From the NCBI RefSeq assembly GCF_022965805.1, contig NC_133114.1, positions 6,902,261-6,966,260 of the forward strand: 64,000 nucleotides of DNA, written 5' to 3'. Every line of letters starts with the position of its first letter. Positions within the stretch are counted from its first letter, which is position 1. The notes beneath the pieces are model-generated. The model saw only the letters and a list, made by a program, of their open reading frames with translations. It made no database searches and was not told the DNA's origin. This document shows, in pieces, positions 1-12,129 of this stretch. The position numbers and the translations under genes are program-made. The DNA is from Primulina eburnea (taxonomy: Eukaryota > Streptophyta > Magnoliopsida > Lamiales > Gesneriaceae).

Positions 1-1578
1 ACTCAAAAAGTAGTCTCCCAACCCTTCACCTCCCATGCATGCATATAATATGATTTTTAATCAAATTAAAAACCTTGGACTAAATTTTAATTATCTCAAA
101 CATATTTGAGACTAATTAAACATTACTTGAATTTACCCAAGTCCTACTAGTTAAATAATTATTTTAATTGAGCTCTACAAGACTCAATATAATTTAATTA
201 ATTCAACACTTGAATTAATTTAATTATTTGGACTCTACTAGGCCCACTAGTGTTTAATTAATTCAATACTTGAATTAATTTGATTTAGTCCATAATAATG
301 TTTATGAAAATCACAATTTTCAATTACATTATTCTCTTGGCCAAATTTTAATTTAGGAACACTTCCATAAATCAAAATTTACATTTCTCTCATAGAAGTC
401 ATACTTCTAATTTTCCTTACGCTTATAAACTCCTTTATAAGCCGTTCAACACATTGAACTATTTTACTTCTCAACGGGATCTAGAAAGCTAGTACTTGTG
501 TGGCCCTCAATGGTTCATTGATACAACTAGCCGTGGGTTCACATCTCCATGTGATTCGGACTAAACATGTCCTTATATGAGCATACCCCAATTGCTCCAT
601 TCTTATTTATCAACACCTTGATAATAAGAACGTCAGAACTCAAGTCTGATAGTACCCAACCAATCATGTTAAACGCCTAGCAGCATCGCTTACATGATTC
701 CCTAGGTATCAAATGATAGTGCCTGCAAGAACCATTCAATTATGGTTAGCGTACAGTACGGTCCCTTCAACTCATATATCCCGATCGATTCGACAACCAT
801 TGGTTTATCGAGAGTTGTCAATGAATCGATACTATGTGTCATGTCGTAGTTGCATCGATGGTGTAATCAATGAAACCCCTTTCATAATTACAACCATACT
901 CTGGCCAGAGATTTCAACCTACATACACATGATAACACATAGGATATCCATACCCGAAGGTAAGCGGTGAATCCCCGACTACAATGCATCGACTCCTAAG
1001 TGTTTCGACAGAATACCCAACCTTGCCACCTGATGACCCCATGAGAGTCGGTAAACAAGTCAAAGTGTAATTCTAGCACATAGAGTCTCAATGTTGTCCC
1101 GGGTCATAAGGACTAATGGTGTACAACCATAAACCAGGACGTTTCCACTCGATAAGTGAGAACCACTTGGAAAGTCCTTTAATGGAGGGTTGTTCAGTGC
1201 ACTCTACCAGGAGCACCTATCTGCATGCTCGGACATCACAATGTCCCCTACCAATGAAACATGGTACTCACATCGCAGATACTAGTCTCTAACTCGAGCG
1301 GCCTATATCCTTCTTAGTGGCGGCTGAATCGACTAGGAACCGTTTAGAATATACAGTATTACAAATATTAGTTTCATGATACTCATCATATGATTATCTC
1401 ATATTATTTCTACTATTTATATATTCAAGGGCTTTATCTATGCAACTAGCATGGGTATACAGATAAAGATGTGCCATAATAATAATTTCAAATATTATTA
1501 AAATAAAGATTGCTTATACATAGAGTTTCATTGTGAACACTCGGCCAACACTTGGCTCGACGGGCACCTACTCTAACA
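1..1578 (-). mobile_element. Ty1/copia LTR, truncated by window start
   Basis: This stretch matches, in order and orientation, the inner and 3' part of the 2156-bp copia LTRs at 45508-47663, 52735-54890 and 32903-35058, ending at the same CTCTAACA terminus at 1578. Its left part lies outside the window. It interrupts the gypsy LTR that resumes at 1579: the uninterrupted LTR copy runs through the junction at 9188. It is either a solo LTR or the end of a copia element extending leftwards. The 85-codon open frame at 713-970 recurs in the other copies only because the LTRs are so alike. Confidence 0.85.
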
Positions 1579-1694
1579 CATTTTTGCGTAGAGGATGTTT
1601 CAAAGCAAGTGACCCATAACGTAAAAGAGCCTGATCAGACTATACCACAGTACTGGGCTGACATGGACGTATCCACTGCCGCATACATAAGATC

Positions 1695-1810
1695 CCTGTT
1701 CATAATTTAACAGGCCAGTTGATCCACGTTCATAATTTAACGCTTCACAACCACGATCTAACCCGTTCATAATTTAACGGGCGGATTGGTCCCCGTTCAT
1801 AATTTAACGA
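1695..1810. repeat. Array of 20-nt inverted repeats around CATAATTT (A1, 3' LTR)
   Basis: Four copies of GTT-CATAATTT-AAC at 1695-1714, about 1727-1742, 1762-1781 and 1794-1809. The first has arms CCTGTT/AACAGG and the third CCCGTT/AACGGG, so both arms changed together and pairing was kept; the second and fourth keep only CGTT/AACG. The 8-nt centre is constant. The array recurs in the other LTR and in element A2. Confidence 0.85.
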
Positions 1811-2127
1811 TTTCCAATCCTAACATAACTTGGTCACAAGACATTTAGCATACCTCAAAAACTTAACATATTTTATTGCACGTCATACATACTTACTTGG
1901 CGTTGAGGGATTCGTTGGACTTCGATCGGGGCCGTTGCTGCAACATACTAACATAAACTTGTATGCTCAACTCACATAACTTAACGTAGAAATCATACTT
2001 ACTCTCGAGTTCGATCATTACTTAGGACGTTCTAAAATTTCCCATGACACGACCTCGATAATCCTTGCCCTAAATCATGACATCAACCTCAAAACAAACT
2101 ATATTATTTTTCCCAAAAACAGAAGGA

Positions 2128-2385
2128 CACGGACCCCGTACCTACATCCGTGTAGGGGTCCGTGTAGGTACTGGAAGTAGACACCGAAAGGAAGCAAAGG
2201 CACGGACCCCGTGTCAGGGTCCGGGTGAGGGTCCGTGTAGGCACTGGAAAAAGACAATAAGTGAAACCCAAAGGCACGGACCCCGTGCCCTCATCCGTGT
2301 AGGGGTCCGTGTAGATACTGGAAAAAGACGTCGAGGAGAAAACAAAGGCACGGACCCCGTGTCAGGGTCCGTGTACGGGTCCGTG
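2128..2385. repeat. Four-unit GC-rich hairpin array (A1, 3' LTR)
   Basis: Four 37-nt units at 2128-2164, 2201-2237, 2275-2311 and 2349-2385, repeated every 73-74 bp. Each has a left arm CACGGACCC(C) and a right arm (G)GGGTCCGTG that are reverse complements; the central part varies between units. Single-stranded, each could fold into a 9-10 bp GC-rich stem. Confidence 0.9.
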
Positions 2386-3791
2386 TACCCACTGTGATCG
2401 CGAACTTACGAAAATTCTGAACACCCAATGCTTATCCTTCTAGACTCGATTATACGGACCAAGCACCAACACCTCGAGACTCATCCTAGCATACCATAAC
2501 ATAAACCCAAATTGTACAAACGTTTCAAAACAACAGTGTTCGCTCTACGACACCCACGACCCAAAATATGGCAATTGACATCAAACTGTCTCCTACGACT
2601 TCCAATTAGCTCGAGTGCCTATCGACATGAAACGTAACCTCAAAAACACTCTTAACATCATTACTAACATACATGTACGCAGCAACAATCGCCCGTCGAT
2701 TTCCAACGAAGCCTGCAACTTAAAACTTCAAGAAACGTATCAATAACATAATTTTCTTAAATTTCAGTTTGCGCAGTTGCACGGAAAATATCATAACTCA
2801 CTCATTTTTCGTCCAAAAATTTTGAATCATATATCAAATCGAAGGTATCAAAAATTTCTACGTTTTTGCCGTTGAAAGTTTTCCCAAAATATGAACGGAA
2901 TAATCGCAGTTTTGACATGAACAGTAAAAACGAGTTTTAGATCTAAAAATTTTCCTTCGCAATTGATCCGATTCATGATCCGCTTAAACTACTATCATCA
3001 TACATAACTTTTACGCATAAAAACAATGCAATACAATATATGACTTGATCGACACAGTAAGAACAGATTATACGTGCCTTTTTGATATTTAAAAGTACCG
3101 TACGACGACACCGAAGCGGAGATGGAGCGAGGCTTGAACCGGGACGATTGTGACGCTAAAATTCTTTGAAGAAAATTCACAAAGCTTGCTGGAAAAGTTC
3201 AGAGGAGGGGGCGGCTGCTATGGGGAGAAAAACCTAGAATTTTCTCTCTTAAAAATAAAAAATCTGAAACGTAAGGTGAGTGTGTGTGTTTAGTGTGTGT
3301 AAAAACGTGTAAGTGTGTGTGAGTGTGTGTAACGTGTGTGTGTGTTTTAATTAGGAGAAACTCTAGCTAAATAGACTATTTAAAATACTAATAAAAGTTA
3401 ACACACACTAATTTAATCAAACTCTACAATTAAAATAATTACACACCAATTTTAAAAGTTTCAAACTCTTGAATATCTAAATACACAATAATGTTTTAAA
3501 ATATTAAAACTTGATAACTTAATAAATTTCCCCATCCTCAACTTAAAATAAAATACCACATTTTAAATTGCCAAAAATCGTCACCGGGTCTTTTCCTCAA
3601 TCCCGCTTCGAATAATCGCCTGAAACATGAAACTCGAAAAACGTTTTAACGTGCATCGCATAAACATAATTAATTTAAAATAATGCATTTAAATAAATCA
3701 TGCATCGCCGAAACTCATTTAAAATTAATTTAAATGATTTAATAATTAAATGAATGCATGGGTTATACGTGTATTAAATTTGGGCACTACA

Positions 3792-3806
3792 GTTCCTCCC
3801 CCACTT
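3792..3806 (-). other. Polypurine tract of element A1
   Basis: On the minus strand it reads AAGTGGGGGAGGAAC, immediately before the LTR start TGTAGTGCCC. This is the usual purine-rich primer site for plus-strand DNA synthesis in LTR retrotransposons, and it fixes the inner border of the 3' LTR. Confidence 0.85.
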
Positions 3807-3827
3807 ATAAAAATTTCGTCCTCGAAA

Positions 3828-6800
3828 TTAAGTCTTACCGAATAACTCCGGGTAGCGAAGTCTCATGTCGGCCTCTGATTCCCAAGTGGCTTCTTCCACC
3901 GATTGATTCAGCCATTGAACTTTGACCAACTTGGTCGTCTTGTTCCGAAGTCTGTGCTCCTGTCTGTCTAGGATTTGGACTGGTTTCTCCTCGTAAGACA
4001 GGTCTGGAGTCAACTGCAGTGGCTCATAACTCAGAACATGAGAAGGATTAGCCAAATATTTTCTTAGCATCGAGACATGGAACACATTGTGCACCCCGGC
4101 CAGATTCGGCGGAAGGGCTACACGATACGCTAGCGTCCCAACTCTGTCCAAGATCTCAAACGGTCCAATAAACCTCGGACTCAACTTGCCTCTCTTTCCA
4201 AATCTCATAACACCCTTCATAGGTGCTATCTAGACGAAAACGTGATCACCCACTGAAAATTCGAGATCTCTCCTCCTCCTATCAGCATAACTCTTCTGAC
4301 GGCTCTGGGCGGTCTTCATTCTGTCCCGAATCTTGACCACCACGTCTGCAGTCTGCTGAACTATTTCTGGGCCAAGTTCTGTCCTCTCACCAACTTCATC
4401 CCAATGAACTGGTGATGTGCACTTCCTCCCGTACAACGCCTCATAGGGAGCCATACCAATAGATGCTTGGAAGCTGTTGTTGTATGTGAACTCCACTAGA
4501 GGTAGTCTAGACTCCCAAGTTCCTTGAAAATCAATCATGCACGCCCTTAGCAAGTCCTCTAAAACTTGAATCACTCGCTCAGACTGGCCATCTGTCTGCG
4601 GGTGAAACGCTGTACTGAAAAGCAACTTCGTCCCCATGGCTGCATGTAAGCTCTTCCAGAAGGACGATGTAAACCTCGGGTCCCTGTCGGACACAATAGA
4701 GACTGGGAAACCATGCAACCGGACGATCTCCTGGATATAAAGATCCGCATACTGGGTCATGGAGAAAGTCGTCTTCACTGGCAGGAAATGCGCTGATTTA
4801 GTGAGTCGGTCCACTATAACCCAAATAGAATTTGATCCTCTGACTGATCTCGGCAACCCAACAACAAAATCCATAGTAATGTTCTCCCACTTCCACTCGG
4901 GGATGGGGAGTGACTTTACCAACCCTGCTGGTCTCTGATGTTCAGCTTTTACTTGCTGACAAGTGAGACATTCTGATACGAACCTACGGATGTCCCGCTT
5001 CATCCCTGGCCACCAATACAATAACTGAAGGTCTTTGTACATCTTGGTGCCTCCTGGGTGAATGGAATACGGAGATGCGTGTGCCTCTGTCAAAATATCC
5101 TGTCTGATCGAACCAACACTAGGCACCCACATTCTACCTCTGTATCTCACAATGCCGTCTGAAACTGTGTACAGCACACTGCCCTTGGCTTCGTCTTTCA
5201 GTCTCCATTTCTGTAACTGCTCATCTGAAGACTGACCTGCTCGGATTCGGTCTAGCAAATCAGATTTGACTGTCAGATTAGACAGCCTAGGAGCCTTGCC
5301 ATCACGATAAATCTCTAGACCAAACTTCTGAATCTCCGACTGTAGTGGTCTCTGAGCTGTCAACTGAGCTACCACTGCCACTTTTCTGCTCAAGGCGTCT
5401 GCGACAACATTAGCTTTTCCCGGATGGTAGCTAATCTCGCAGTCGTAATCTTTCACAAGTTCTAACCACCGTCTCTGTCTCATATTCAACTCTTTCTGCG
5501 TGAAGAAATATTTGAGACTCTTGTGGTCGGTGAAAATCTGGCATTTCTCGCCGTATAGGTAGTGTCTCCAAATTTTCAATGCAAAGACAACGGCGGCTAA
5601 TTCCAAATCGTGAGTCGGGTAGTTCTTCTCATGCACCTTTAACTGTCTGGAAGCATAAGCTATGACCCGACCTTGCTGCATCAACACTGCGCCTAATCCG
5701 AGCTTAGATGCATCGGTATAAAGCACAAACTCGCCTTGCCCTGTCGGCATGGCTAGCACTGGCGCTGAAATAAGAGCTTGCTTCAAGGTGTCGAAGCTCT
5801 TCTGGCATTCCTTGCTCCACACAAACTTTGCATTTTTCTTGGTTAGTGAGGTGAGCGGCACTGCTATGGACGAAAATCCCTTAATAAACTTACGGTAATA
5901 GCCTGCTAAACCCAAAAAGCTGCGGATTTCAGATGCGTTCTTTGGCTCAACCCATTCTTTAACAGCTGCCACCTTCGATGGGTCCACCTCAATACCACTG
6001 CTGGATACTATATGCCCCAAAAATGCAACTTTCTGCAGCCAAAATTCACACTTACTGAACTTCGCAAATAACTTGCGACTCTGCAAGGTCTGCAAAACTG
6101 TCCTCAAATGCTGGTTGTGCTCCTCATGGCTCTTCGAGTAAATAAGAATGTCGTCAATGAATACTATGACGAATTGATCGAGGAACGGCTGAAATACTCG
6201 GTTCATGAGATCCATGAAAATTGCTGGAGCGTTGGTCAATCCAAACGGCATTACTAAGAACTCGTAATGCCCGTATCTGGTCCTGAAAGCTGTCTTATGA
6301 ACATCTGCATCCTTAACTTTAAGCTGATGATACCCTGATCGAAGATCTATCTTAGAGAACACGGTAGCTCCCTGCAACTGATCGAACAAGTCTTCGATTC
6401 TAGGCAACGGGTATTTGTTCTTAATCGTTACCTTGTTTAGTTCACGGTAATCGATGCACAACCTCATGCTCCCATCCTTCTTCTTCACAAAGAGCACTGG
6501 TGCGCCCCACGGTGAGAAACTGGGGCGGATAAAGCCTTTGTCGAGGAGCTCTTGAATCTGCTGCTTGAGCTCTAACATCTCAGCTGGAGCTAACCTGTAT
6601 GGCGCCTTAGAGATTGGCGCTGTGCCTGGCACGAGATCGATTGCAAATTCCACCTCTCTCTCTGGTGGAAGGCCGGTGACGTCATCAGGAAAGACGTCTG
6701 GAAATTCTTCGACTACAGGTACCTCTGACAGAGATGGAGTGGGCACGTCAGGCGCTGAAATAATACTAGCCAAAAAGGCCTGACATCCCTTGGAGATCAA

Positions 6801-7207
6801 ACTTCTCGCCTGCATGCATGAAATCATGCGAGGAAAGCTTCTCCATCTGGCTGGCTCAAAAAGAAATTGCTCCATGCCCGGCGGTCTAACTAAAACTGAC
6901 CTCTTCTGAAAATCTATCAGAACTCTATTCTTAGTCAGCCAGTCCATGCCCAAGATAATGTCGAATTCTGGCATCGGCAATATGATTAAATCTGCATACA
7001 CTAGGTGGCCATGCAGTTCTAGGTCGATATCTCTGACCACACTGGTAGCTAACAGCTCTTCCCCTGATGGGACCACTACCGAAAAATTCACGTCTAGGCC
7101 AATGGACTTGAGGTCTAAATGATTGGCAAACGTCTCTGATATGAAGGAGTGTGTGGCTCCTGAATCTATCAGTGCAGTCGTAGCTAATCTCTTTATGAAA
7201 ATATTCC
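3828..7207 (-). pseudogene. pol: pol of element A1: protease-RT-RNase H-integrase-chromodomain-like
   Basis: One reading frame runs from the protease DSGATHSF motif (about 7180-7150) to a stop at 3828. Numbered from codon 7091, the protease continues to about residue 70 (LGMDWL 47-52), RT spans about 180-350 with FIDD at 311-314, RNase H starts at YTDAS (458-462), the H2C2 zinc region is at about 670-715, and the integrase core has D741, D802 and E838 with 35 residues between the last two, a canonical DD35E. After residue 953 a single in-frame TAG (4230-4232) stands where A2 has AAG. The frame then continues (3828-4220) with the integrase C-terminus and a chromodomain-like tail. The enzymatic core looks intact; only the tail is cut off. 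The frame opens upstream of any ATG, which fits expression as a fusion with gag. Confidence 0.93.
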
Positions 7208-7357
7208 CTGAGAAGCGTTAGCACAACACAACTTATACCCCAAGACACTAACAAGATAGTAACCCAAATATACTCAAACAATACTAGCATCCTACTTATC
7301 CCAAGTAAACTTCCACATGCAAATCAAATAGTACTGAACTTAGGTAGAAAAGTTTAC
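7208..7357 (-). other. Putative spliceosomal intron between gag and protease (A1)
   Basis: Read on the minus strand the 150-bp segment begins GTAAACTT and ends CTTCTCAG, with GCTAAC about 13 nt before the 3' end as a possible branch site. Unspliced, the gag frame stops at 7296 and the protease frame opens only after a TAA. Joining 7358 to 7207 gives one continuous frame across the Leu-Leu-Thr-Gly / Asn-Ile-Phe junction and keeps the protease active-site context. The same arrangement occurs in A2 (15877-16050). Splicing is predicted, not shown. Confidence 0.65.
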
Positions 7358-8443
7358 CGGTAAGTAAAGTAGTGTCTGGGTCCGCCTCCTGTGCATGCAT
7401 GGCAAATACCCTGCCCTGGGTTGGCTGCTTCCACTGCGGGCACTCCTTCAGCATATGATCTGTAGCTCCACACTTGAAGCACCTGCCTGATCCATACAAG
7501 CACTGTCCCGGGTGCTGACGATTGCATTTAGGACACACGGGGAAGGCAACGGGCTTCTGAGGCGCCCCTTGCTGCTGAACTGGACCCTTGCCCTTTGGTG
7601 GTCCATGATAAGGCTTCTTCGCTGGCGGCCCCGGATACGGTTTCTTAAAGTGGGGTCGCTGATTCTGCTGCTGATGGTGAGGCTGCGGTGGAGCCTGATA
7701 GGGCCTCTTGCCCTGCCTGTCAGACTCAATATCTCGCTGGTCCTGCTCTGCCGCCAAAGCTCGGGACACGGCGACTGCATAAGAAGTGGGACCAGCTACT
7801 CGGACGTCACGGCGTAGGATCGGCCGCAGACCATTCAGAAAATGCCTCAACTTTGCTTGGGCATCATTCGCAATGAGGGGCACGAAGTGACACCCCCGCT
7901 CAAACTTTCTCACAAACTCTGCCACGCTACTATCTCCTTGCCGCAGCGTCATGAACTCGTTGGTGAGTCGGGTTCGTACTTCCTCAGTGAAGTACTTGGA
8001 GTAGAACACCTCCTTAAAACCATTCCAAGGCAGCACCTGTAAATTGACTGCCACTGACGCACTCTCCCACCATAGCCTGGCGTCTCCAGTTAATAAGAAA
8101 ATGGCACAACGTACCCTATCAGCATCTGCCAGCTCCATAAAGTCGAAAATCACTTCGATGGACTTGATCCACCCTTCAGCTATCATCGGGTCAGTGGTAC
8201 CCGCAAACTCCTTCGGACTCATCCTCCGGAACCTCTCATATACCGCCTCAGGTCTAGGCCTCTCCTCGGGGCCTACAGCAGTCTGGTTCCTCGCAAACTG
8301 CGCGAAGAACTGCGTCATGCCTGCAAGCATCTGCGCCTGCATATCTGGAGGTGGTGGTGGAGGTGGAGGATTGGCTCTTTCCTCCTCTCGGTGCTCCCTG
8401 TCTTCAGTCCTATCTTCTGGTTAACCATACGTCTAGGAGGCAT
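7358..8443 (-). pseudogene. gag: gag of element A1 (frameshifted near its start)
   Basis: The capsid/nucleocapsid protein begins at ATG 8443 (Met-Pro-Pro-Arg-Arg, as in A2), but a net one-base deletion relative to A2 within about the first 45 nt shifts the frame. The main frame (M at 8342) then gives about 330 residues: a retrotransposon gag domain with the WW in DARLWW and the motif FMTLRQGDSSVAEFVRKF, a proline/glutamine-rich linker, and a zinc knuckle CX2CX4HX4C (CFKCGATDHMLKEC) preceded by a second Cys/His cluster. It ends with DTTLLTG at the predicted splice donor. Translation from an internal ATG could still give most of the protein. Confidence 0.88.
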
Positions 8444-8662
8444 ACTGTTCCAACAATTACCCAACACGTAACCCAACATGCATGAATATAATACCAATAT
8501 CATAAGATGCACAAAATTTGAACTTTAAAACATAAACATGCTTAAATCATGATCTAAGCATAGTACATAGCATAACTCAAAACTTTAAAACTTACAGACT
8601 TGAGGTGTGACTTCGAGAGCTTCTTGCGACTGGCAGTAGGCGTAACCCTTTACAAGAACACC

Positions 8663-8674
8663 GCTCTGATACCA
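8663..8674 (-). other. Primer binding site of element A1
   Basis: The minus strand reads TGGTATCAGAGC, complementary to the 3' end of plant initiator tRNA-Met, 2 nt from the LTR end at 8677. Confidence 0.9.
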
Positions 8675-9303
8675 ACTGTAACGAACCGTATTCTACACTA
8701 CTTAAAATTTGCGGAAAAATTAAAAATTTTCTTAAATAAAACATTCATACGGTCGTCACTCAACATTCATAAAAATAAATCTCACAATCATCCGTTACCA
8801 ATAAAATTTTGCTAAAATAAACTGTCTCAAAACGTCTCACGTTCAAATCAAAACATCAGAGTATTTTAAAAATTTGCATAAACATAAACTTGCGGTCCTC
8901 GGGTTTAGCCTGCCACTCAGCCCAAGCCTGCCCCTTGGTCATCACCTCCCGTCTCCTCAACATAGTCACCTGCATCGATCAAGTCTAGTGAGTCTAAAGA
9001 CTCAACACGTATAAACTGGAATAACGAGTACTACATAATAAGATCGCATGCAACTTTAAAATAGGACATACATAATTGAAACTTGAACTTGCGCATTAAA
9101 ACTTGAACATACGTACATACATACTTCGACGTGCCATAACTCAAACTTTCATAAACATACTGCATACGTAAACATAAATAACGTCATCATTTTTGCGTAG
9201 AGGATGTTTCAAAGCAAGTGACCCATAACGTAAAAGAGCCTGATCAGACTATACCACAGTACTGGGCTAACATGGACGTATCCACTGCCGCATACATAAG
9301 ATC

Positions 9304-9419
9304 CCTGTTCATAATTTAACAGGCCAGTTGATCCACGTTCATAATTTAACGCTTCACAACCACGATCTAACCCGTTCATAATTTAACGGGCGGATTGGTC
9401 CCCGTTCATAATTTAACAA
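9304..9419. repeat. Array of 20-nt inverted repeats around CATAATTT (A1, 5' LTR)
   Basis: Same four units as 1695-1810. Arms are CCTGTT/AACAGG in the first unit and CCCGTT/AACGGG in the third. The fourth unit has lost one pair (CGTT/AACA) compared with the other LTR. Confidence 0.85.
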
Positions 9420-9736
9420 TTTCCAATCCTAACATAACTTGGTCACAAGACATTTAGCATACCTCAAAAACTTAACATATTTTATTGCACGTCATACATA
9501 CTTACTTGGCGTTGAGGGATTCGTTGGACTTCGATCGGGGCCGTTGCTGCAACATACTAACATAAACTTGTATGCTCAACTCACATAACTTAACGTAGAA
9601 ATCATACTTACTCTCGAGTTCGATCATTACTTAGGACGTTCTAAAATTTCCCATGACACGACCTCGATAATCCTTGCCCTAAATCATGACATCAACCTCA
9701 AAACAAACTATATTATTTTTCCCAAAAATAGAAGGA

Positions 9737-9994
9737 CACGGACCCCGTACCTACATCCGTGTAGGGGTCCGTGTAGGTACTGGAAGTAGACACCGAAAGG
9801 AAGCAAAGGCACGGACCCCGTGTCAGGGTCCGGGTGAGGGTCCGTGTAGGCACTGGAAAAAGACAATAAGTGAAACCCAAAGGCACGGACCCCGTGCCCT
9901 CATCCGTGTAGGGGTCCGTGTAGATACTGGAAAAAGACGTCGAGGAGAAAACAAAGGCACGGACCCCGTGTCAGGGTCCGTGTACGGGTCCGTG
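9737..9994. repeat. Four-unit GC-rich hairpin array (A1, 5' LTR)
   Basis: Copy of 2128-2385: four units of CACGGACCC...GGGTCCGTG with the same period. The arms match the other LTR; the few differences I see lie outside them. Confidence 0.9.
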
Positions 9995-11398
9995 TACCTA
10001 CTGTGATCGCGAACTTACGAAAATTCTGAACACCCAATGCTTATCCTTCTAGACTCGATTATACGGACCAAGCACCAACACCTCGAGACTCATCCTAGCA
10101 TACCATAACATAAACCCAAATTGTACAAACGTTTCAAAACAACAGTGTTCGCTCTACGACACCCACGACCCAAAATATGGCAATTGACATCAAACTGTCT
10201 CCTACGACTTCCAATTAGCTCGAGTGCCTATCGACATGAAACGTAACCTCAAAAACACTCTTAACATCATTACTAACATACCCGTACGCAGCAACAATCG
10301 CCCGTCGATTTCCAACGAAGCCTGCAACTTAAAACTTCAAGAAACGTATCAATAACATAATTTTCTTAAATTTCAGTTTGCGCAGTTGCACGGAAAATAT
10401 CATAACTCACTCATTTTTCGTCCAAAAATTTCGAATCATATATCAAATCGAAGGTATCGAAAATTTCTACGTTTTTGCCGTTGAAAGTTTTCCCAAAATA
10501 TGAACGGAATAATCGCAGTTTTGACATGAACAGTAAAAACGAGTTTTAGATCTAAAAATTTTCCTTCGCAATTGATCCGATTCATGATCCGCTTAAACTA
10601 CTATCATCATACATAACTTTTACGCATAAAAACAATGCAATACAATATATGACTTGATCGACACAGCAAGAACAGATTATACGTGCCTTTTTGATATTTA
10701 AAAGTACCGTACGACGACACCTGAAGCGGAGATGGAGCGAGGCTTGATCCGGGACGATTGTGACGCTAAAATTCTTTGAAGAAAATTCACAAAGCTTGCT
10801 AGAAAAGTTCAGAGGAGGGGGCGGCTGCTATGGGGAGAAAAACCCTAGAATTTTCTCTCTTAAAAATATAAAATCTGAAACGTAAGGTGAGTGTGTGTGT
10901 TTAGTGTGTGTAAAAACGTGTAAGTGTGTGAGTGTGTAACGTGTGTGTGTGTTTTAATTAGGAGAAACTCTAGCTAAATAGACTATTTAAAATACTAATA
11001 AAAGTTAACACACACTAATTTAATCAAACTCTACAATTAAAATAATTACACACCAATTTTAAAAGTTTCAAACTCTTGAATATCTAAATACACAATAATG
11101 TTTTAAAATATTAAAACTTGATAACTTAATAAATTTCCGCATCCTCAACTTAAAATAAAATACCACATTTTAAATTGCCAAAAATCGTCACCGGGTCTTT
11201 TCCTCAATCCCGCTTCGAATAATCGCCTGAAATATGAAACTCGAAAAACGTTTTAACGTGCATCGCATAAACATAATTAATTTAAAATAATGCATTTAAA
11301 TAAATCATGCATCGCCGAAACTCATTTAAAATTAATTTAAATGATTTAATAATTAAATGAATGCATGGGTTATACGTGTATTAAATTTGGGCACTAGA

Positions 11399-12129
11399 AG
11401 TCCGGTCGGGTACTCTGCCGGATTTGATATCAAAATGTTGAAGGAAATGTGAGTTGGACGTATGAAATGAACTTCTTTCCTCCATAAGCGATTTGAGGGA
11501 TCTGCGAGCAAGAAAAGAACCACGTGAATGAGCGTCGGAGGGGTGTCCGACATGACCACTCTGATGCTTAAGTCAGCAAGGCACTCAAGCAAAAAAACCA
11601 ATGTAGCCAAGTGATGGCTGTGAAATTGGTGTGAGGAGTTGAGAGTAAATGAGCAATAAATGAGAGTATTAAATGTGTGAATTAATATCTGAATAGAGAG
11701 TAAATGCAAGTAAAGAACCTGTTATTTACAGTAGATGATGCAATGATGACCTCGTTTTTTGTGTGGAGCATTAATTCTAGTAGGGCGGCTGATTATACCC
11801 TATTGTTCTGACATGTCAAATCTCGTAATATTCACATCTAGCCCACCTGATTTTATCAACCATTTATGTTGTTGTCAGAGATAGGCCGGCTGTGCATACT
11901 CTATCAAGTCGGCGCTATTAAATTCTTCACTAATATCGAGGTGGCCTGGGTAAAATACTTCTCGAGATTTTTTATGAGGGCCCGGGCATACAACGTCCCG
12001 GGGAAATTATGTTTCGGGTGCTCATATGGCCCGACCTACCATAAATTCTTCAGGTCATACTCTCCTCGTCCCGGGTAGTTCTATGACTCGGGTGTTAATC
12101 CATCTTGTCGCTTTTTTATCGAGAGAATT
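11399..12129. other. Unclassified host sequence for A1/A2, CCCGGG-rich
   Basis: About 730 bp with no convincing coding frame, lying between A1 and the left target duplication of A2 and resuming at 22101. It contains several CCCGGG/GTCCCGGG words (about 11980-12075), matching the strong inverted repeat after the A2 insertion. It is probably a fragment of another LTR split by A2. Confidence 0.5.

Larger units (their letters stand above)
1579..3791 (-). repeat. 3' LTR of element A1 (inner 2.2 kb)
   Basis: Co-linear with 9188-11398 at very high identity. It ends at ACA (3789-3791) directly next to the polypurine tract. The missing ~510 bp equal the part of the other LTR at 8677-9187, so they should lie left of the copia LTR. 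It contains two inverted-repeat arrays (1695-1810 and 2128-2385), GT-rich runs near 3280-3345 and no coding sequence. Confidence 0.92.
1579..11398 (-). mobile_element. Ty3/gypsy element A1 (Tekay/Del-like), nearly intact
   Basis: On the minus strand the order is 5' LTR (8677-11398), PBS (8663-8674), gag, short intron, pol, PPT (3792-3806) and 3' LTR (1579-3791, its outer ~510 bp displaced by a copia insertion). Pol order is protease, RT, RNase H, integrase, then a chromodomain-like tail, as known for plant chromoviruses; long LTRs and the tail suggest the Tekay/Del lineage (inference). The two LTRs differ by scattered single bases only, so insertion is fairly recent. The outer terminus reads GA instead of CA at 11397-11398. 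No target duplication can be checked because the left end is outside the window. Confidence 0.93.
8677..11398 (-). repeat. 5' LTR of element A1
   Basis: Complete 2722-bp LTR, from TGTAACGAACC next to the PBS to GGGCACTAGA, where the matching LTR has TACA. It is almost identical to 1579-3791 over the shared 2.2 kb. In element orientation the promoter would lie in the part above about 10000. It holds copies of both inverted-repeat arrays. Confidence 0.92.

Noticed and set aside
713..970. 85-codon open frame recurring at 34193, 46798 and 54025
   Set aside because: It lies inside the copia LTR and is shared because the LTRs are similar; it is shortened to 63 codons in one copy and has no recognisable domain or coding signature.
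2077..2397. 106-codon frame over the A1 hairpin array (also 9686-10006)
   Set aside because: The repetitive Arg/Gly/Val-rich product comes from the tandem GC-rich units in an LTR; no evidence of a protein.
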